Below, in pieces: positions 4,031 to 5,229 of a DNA stretch of 5,229 bases. This DNA is from Gaiellasilicea sp039914895 (GTDB taxonomy: Bacteria > Actinomycetota > Thermoleophilia > Gaiellales > Gaiellaceae). The notes beneath the pieces were generated by a model. The model was given only the letters and a program-made list of their open reading frames with translations. It did not search any database and was not told the DNA's origin. The number at the start of each line of letters is the position of its first letter. The stretch's first letter is position 1. The stretch is taken from assembly GCA_039914895.1 (NCBI GenBank), contig JBDSOJ010000022.1, positions 1 to 5,229 of the forward strand. The letters are read 5' to 3'. Both the position numbers and the translations under genes were made by a program.

Positions 4031-5027
4031 CGAGACCGGGCGCGTCGGAGGGGACCTGAATCCCGTCGCTGAAGACGACGCCGGGCGATGGGTCGTCCGC
4101 GAGCAGCAGGTTGCCGTCGAGGTCGACGTGGTCGCAGAGCGGCGCGACGCAGCAGCCGGCCGCGATCCCGAGCCCCGACTCGACCATGCAGCCGAGCATG
4201 ACGCCGAGCCCGAGGGCGCGGGCGGCGTGCGCCATCCGGATCCCCTCCCGGATTCCACCCGACTTCGCGAGCTTGATGTTGATCCCGTGCGCGATCTCCG
4301 CGCAGGCGGCGACGCTGTCCAGGCGGTGGCAGTCCTCGTCCACGTAGATCGGGACGGGTGAGCGCTCCTTCAGCGTCCGGCCACCCTCGTCGCCCGCCCG
4401 GAGCGGCTGCTCGCAGTACTGCACACCGAGCTCCGCGAGCTGCGGCAGCGATTCGAGCGCCTCGTCGAGGGACCACCACTCGTTCACGTCGACCTGGAGC
4501 GGAAGGTCGGTCACGCCGCGCACGGCCCGCACGCGGTCCACGTCGAGCTCGTCCCCGCCGCCGAGCTTCAGCTTCAGCCGTCGGAAGCGCTCGCCGACCT
4601 TCTCCGCGCGCCGCGCCATGTCGTCCGGGTCGCCGAGCCAGACCGTCCAGGAGGTCGGCGGGCCCAGGCGTGGCAGCCCGAGGATGCGCCAGACCGGGAT
4701 CCCGAGCAGCTTGCCCTGAAGGTCGTGCAGGGCGGCGTCGAGCGCCGCCTTCGCGGCGTTCTGCCCCGGCGTCTCCGCGAGCCGCGCCTCGATCTCCTCG
4801 AGCGCAAACGGATCGTCGCCGAGCGAGGCCGCCCCCGGCCCCTCGAGGAACGCGAGCCCGGAGGCGCCGCTCTCCTCGTAGTGCTCGATCGGCGAGCCCT
4901 CGCCGTGTCCGACGACGCCGTCGTGCCGGAGCTCGACCTGGACGACCTCGTCCTCGTCGCGCGACTCGCGCGAGATCACGAACGTCTCGGCGAGCCGCAG
5001 CGTCACGATCCGAGCGGTCAGCTCCAT
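4023..5027 (-). CDS. dgcA: Enolase-superfamily epimerase, probable N-acetyl-D-glutamate racemase / dipeptide epimerase
   Basis: A 334-residue member of the muconate-lactonizing/dipeptide-epimerase branch of the enolase superfamily, which abstracts the alpha proton of an amino-acid derivative and returns it to the other face. The capping domain occupies about 1-120 (GHGEGSPIEHYEES at 40-53, a QNAAKAALDAALHDLQGK helix at 89-106). The barrel shows the catalytic K-x-K (K152/K154), metal ligands in VDVNEWW (D180), CEQPL (E206) and YVDEDC (D230), and the opposite lysine in INIKLAKSGG (K252). D302-x-D304 in VDLDGNLLL is the motif that holds the substrate amino or acylamino group in dipeptide epimerases. 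Close homologues are annotated as L-Ala-D/L-Glu epimerase; the coupled DUF1611 gene favours N-acetyl-glutamate racemisation (DgcA). The ATG at 5027 has no Shine-Dalgarno but follows a -10-like TAGGCT by six bases, so translation may be leaderless. All active-site residues that I can recognise are present. Confidence 0.88.
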   Translation of the reverse strand: MELTARIVTLRLAETFVISRESRDEDEVVQVELRHDGVVGHGEGSPIEHYEESGASGLAFLEGPGAASLGDDPFALEEIEARLAETPGQNAAKAALDAALHDLQGKLLGIPVWRILGLPRLGPPTSWTVWLGDPDDMARRAEKVGERFRRLKLKLGGGDELDVDRVRAVRGVTDLPLQVDVNEWWSLDEALESLPQLAELGVQYCEQPLRAGDEGGRTLKERSPVPIYVDEDCHRLDSVAACAEIAHGINIKLAKSGGIREGIRMAHAARALGLGVMLGCMVESGLGIAAGCCVAPLCDHVDLDGNLLLADDPSPGVVFSDGIQVPSDAPGLGV

Positions 5028-5033
5028 CGAGCT

Positions 5034-5039
5034 AGCCTA
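5034..5039 (-). promoter_or_regulatory. Putative -10 element of the dgcA-dgcN transcript (leaderless layout)
   Basis: TAGGCT on the minus strand fits TANNNT and ends six bases before the ATG at 5027, which otherwise has no ribosome binding site. The same arrangement precedes rnz. A -35 at the proper distance is not evident. Confidence 0.45.
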
Positions 5040-5095
5040 ACGCGGTGGAGTTGCAATCGAGTTTTGCACGACGTAACCTCGACGCCACTGCGCTC

Positions 5096-5112
5096 GATAA
5101 TGCAAGGGGGAG
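5096..5112 (+). promoter_or_regulatory. -10-like hexamer and Shine-Dalgarno of the secreted protein
   Basis: AGGGGGAG (5105-5112) is a strong Shine-Dalgarno with six bases before the ATG at 5119. GATAAT (5096-5101) matches TATAAT at five of six positions, but it lies so close that a start seven bases on would cut into the Shine-Dalgarno. It may therefore not be the working promoter; I see no convincing -35 for it (GTAACC at 17 bases is poor). The ribosome binding site is secure; the promoter is not. Confidence 0.5.
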
Positions 5113-5118
5113 ACACTG

Positions 5119-5229
5119 ATGCGGAAGCTTCTTCTACTGGCCACTGCCGCGCTTGCCGCTCTGGCGTTGACGGCCGGCCCGGGCGCGGCAGCTCCCGAAG
5201 CCGCGGCGCGAACCAACGTGTGCAACGGC
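5119..5229 (+). CDS. Secreted protein of unknown function (5' end only)
   Basis: The first 37 codons are in frame to the right edge of the window. MRK is followed by a 15-residue hydrophobic run (LLLLATAALAALALT) and an Ala-rich stretch AGPGAAAPEAAAR, a typical signal peptide; cleavage could fall after GAAA or EAAA. The mature protein begins around TNVCNG, with a cysteine that might form a disulfide. There is no lipobox of the L-A-G-C type at the hydrophobic end, so a lipoprotein is unlikely. The start is well supported by the upstream AGGGGGAG. It diverges from the dgcA gene across a 91-base gap. Nothing visible identifies the family. Confidence 0.75.
   Translation, partial: MRKLLLLATAALAALALTAGPGAAAPEAAARTNVCNG

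Noticed and set aside
2963..4072. Plus-strand 369-codon open frame opposite the DUF1611 gene
   Set aside because: The minus strand is a clear DUF1611 protein with P-loop and family motifs; the opposite frame is charged and repetitive without motifs.
4031..4258. N-terminal extension of the DUF1611 protein by 76 residues
   Set aside because: It lies entirely within the epimerase gene in another frame, is Ser/Arg/Thr-rich and out of character with the family N-terminus, which begins at SEERLLILAEG.
1..5229. CRISPR array, tRNA/rRNA genes, insertion sequences, prophage or defence genes
   Set aside because: I looked for spaced direct repeats, tRNA-like cloverleaf ends, transposase motifs and terminal inverted repeats and saw none.

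Overview
The window is uniformly GC-rich chromosomal DNA with closely packed genes, short intergenic gaps, GTG starts and several start codons that appear to lack leaders. Together with the gene content (collagen-like secreted protein with a VPDS...IIHTCY N-terminus, PyrR with a translational-type RNA site, CGAAC-N4-GTTCG LexA boxes), this points to a high-GC Actinomycetota. The style is most like class Thermoleophilia (Gaiellales/Solirubrobacterales). That placement is inference from protein style; there is no rRNA or marker gene to confirm it.

Left part (1-990). The 5' end of pyrR runs off the left edge on the minus strand. It is preceded by a short leader holding a textbook PyrR-binding hairpin directly against the Shine-Dalgarno sequence. 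Diverging from it is a secreted collagen-like (Gly-Xaa-Yaa) protein gene, broken in this sequence by two single-base frameshifts. A strong 14-bp hairpin separates it from the convergent gene that follows.

Middle (994-2725). An intact tRNase Z gene (rnz, minus strand) has a -10-like hexamer six bases before its ATG. Divergent from it is a degraded gene: the extracellular sensor half of a membrane signalling protein is joined in frame to the last ~40 residues of an HD-GYP phosphodiesterase. The second membrane helix and the catalytic core are missing, and there is no start codon in the main frame. It looks like a deletion relic.

Right part (2728-5229). Three minus-strand genes lie in a row: an enolase-superfamily epimerase (DgcA/dipeptide-epimerase type), a DUF1611 protein (DgcN type) overlapping it by 8 bases, and a 78-residue membrane-anchored LysM protein. 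The first two form a likely D-glutamate catabolic pair. The LysM gene has its own promoter, with a perfect TTGACA and two CGAAC-N4-GTTCG LexA boxes, one in the -35/-10 spacer and one over the start codon. It is therefore very probably an SOS-induced envelope/cell-division protein, analogous in logic to YneA of Bacillus and Rv2719c of Mycobacterium. At the right edge a divergent secreted protein begins and runs off the window.

The most notable items are the SOS-controlled mini-LysM gene, the PyrR RNA element, the sensor/HD-GYP deletion relic, and the clustering of apparent one-base losses in two genes.
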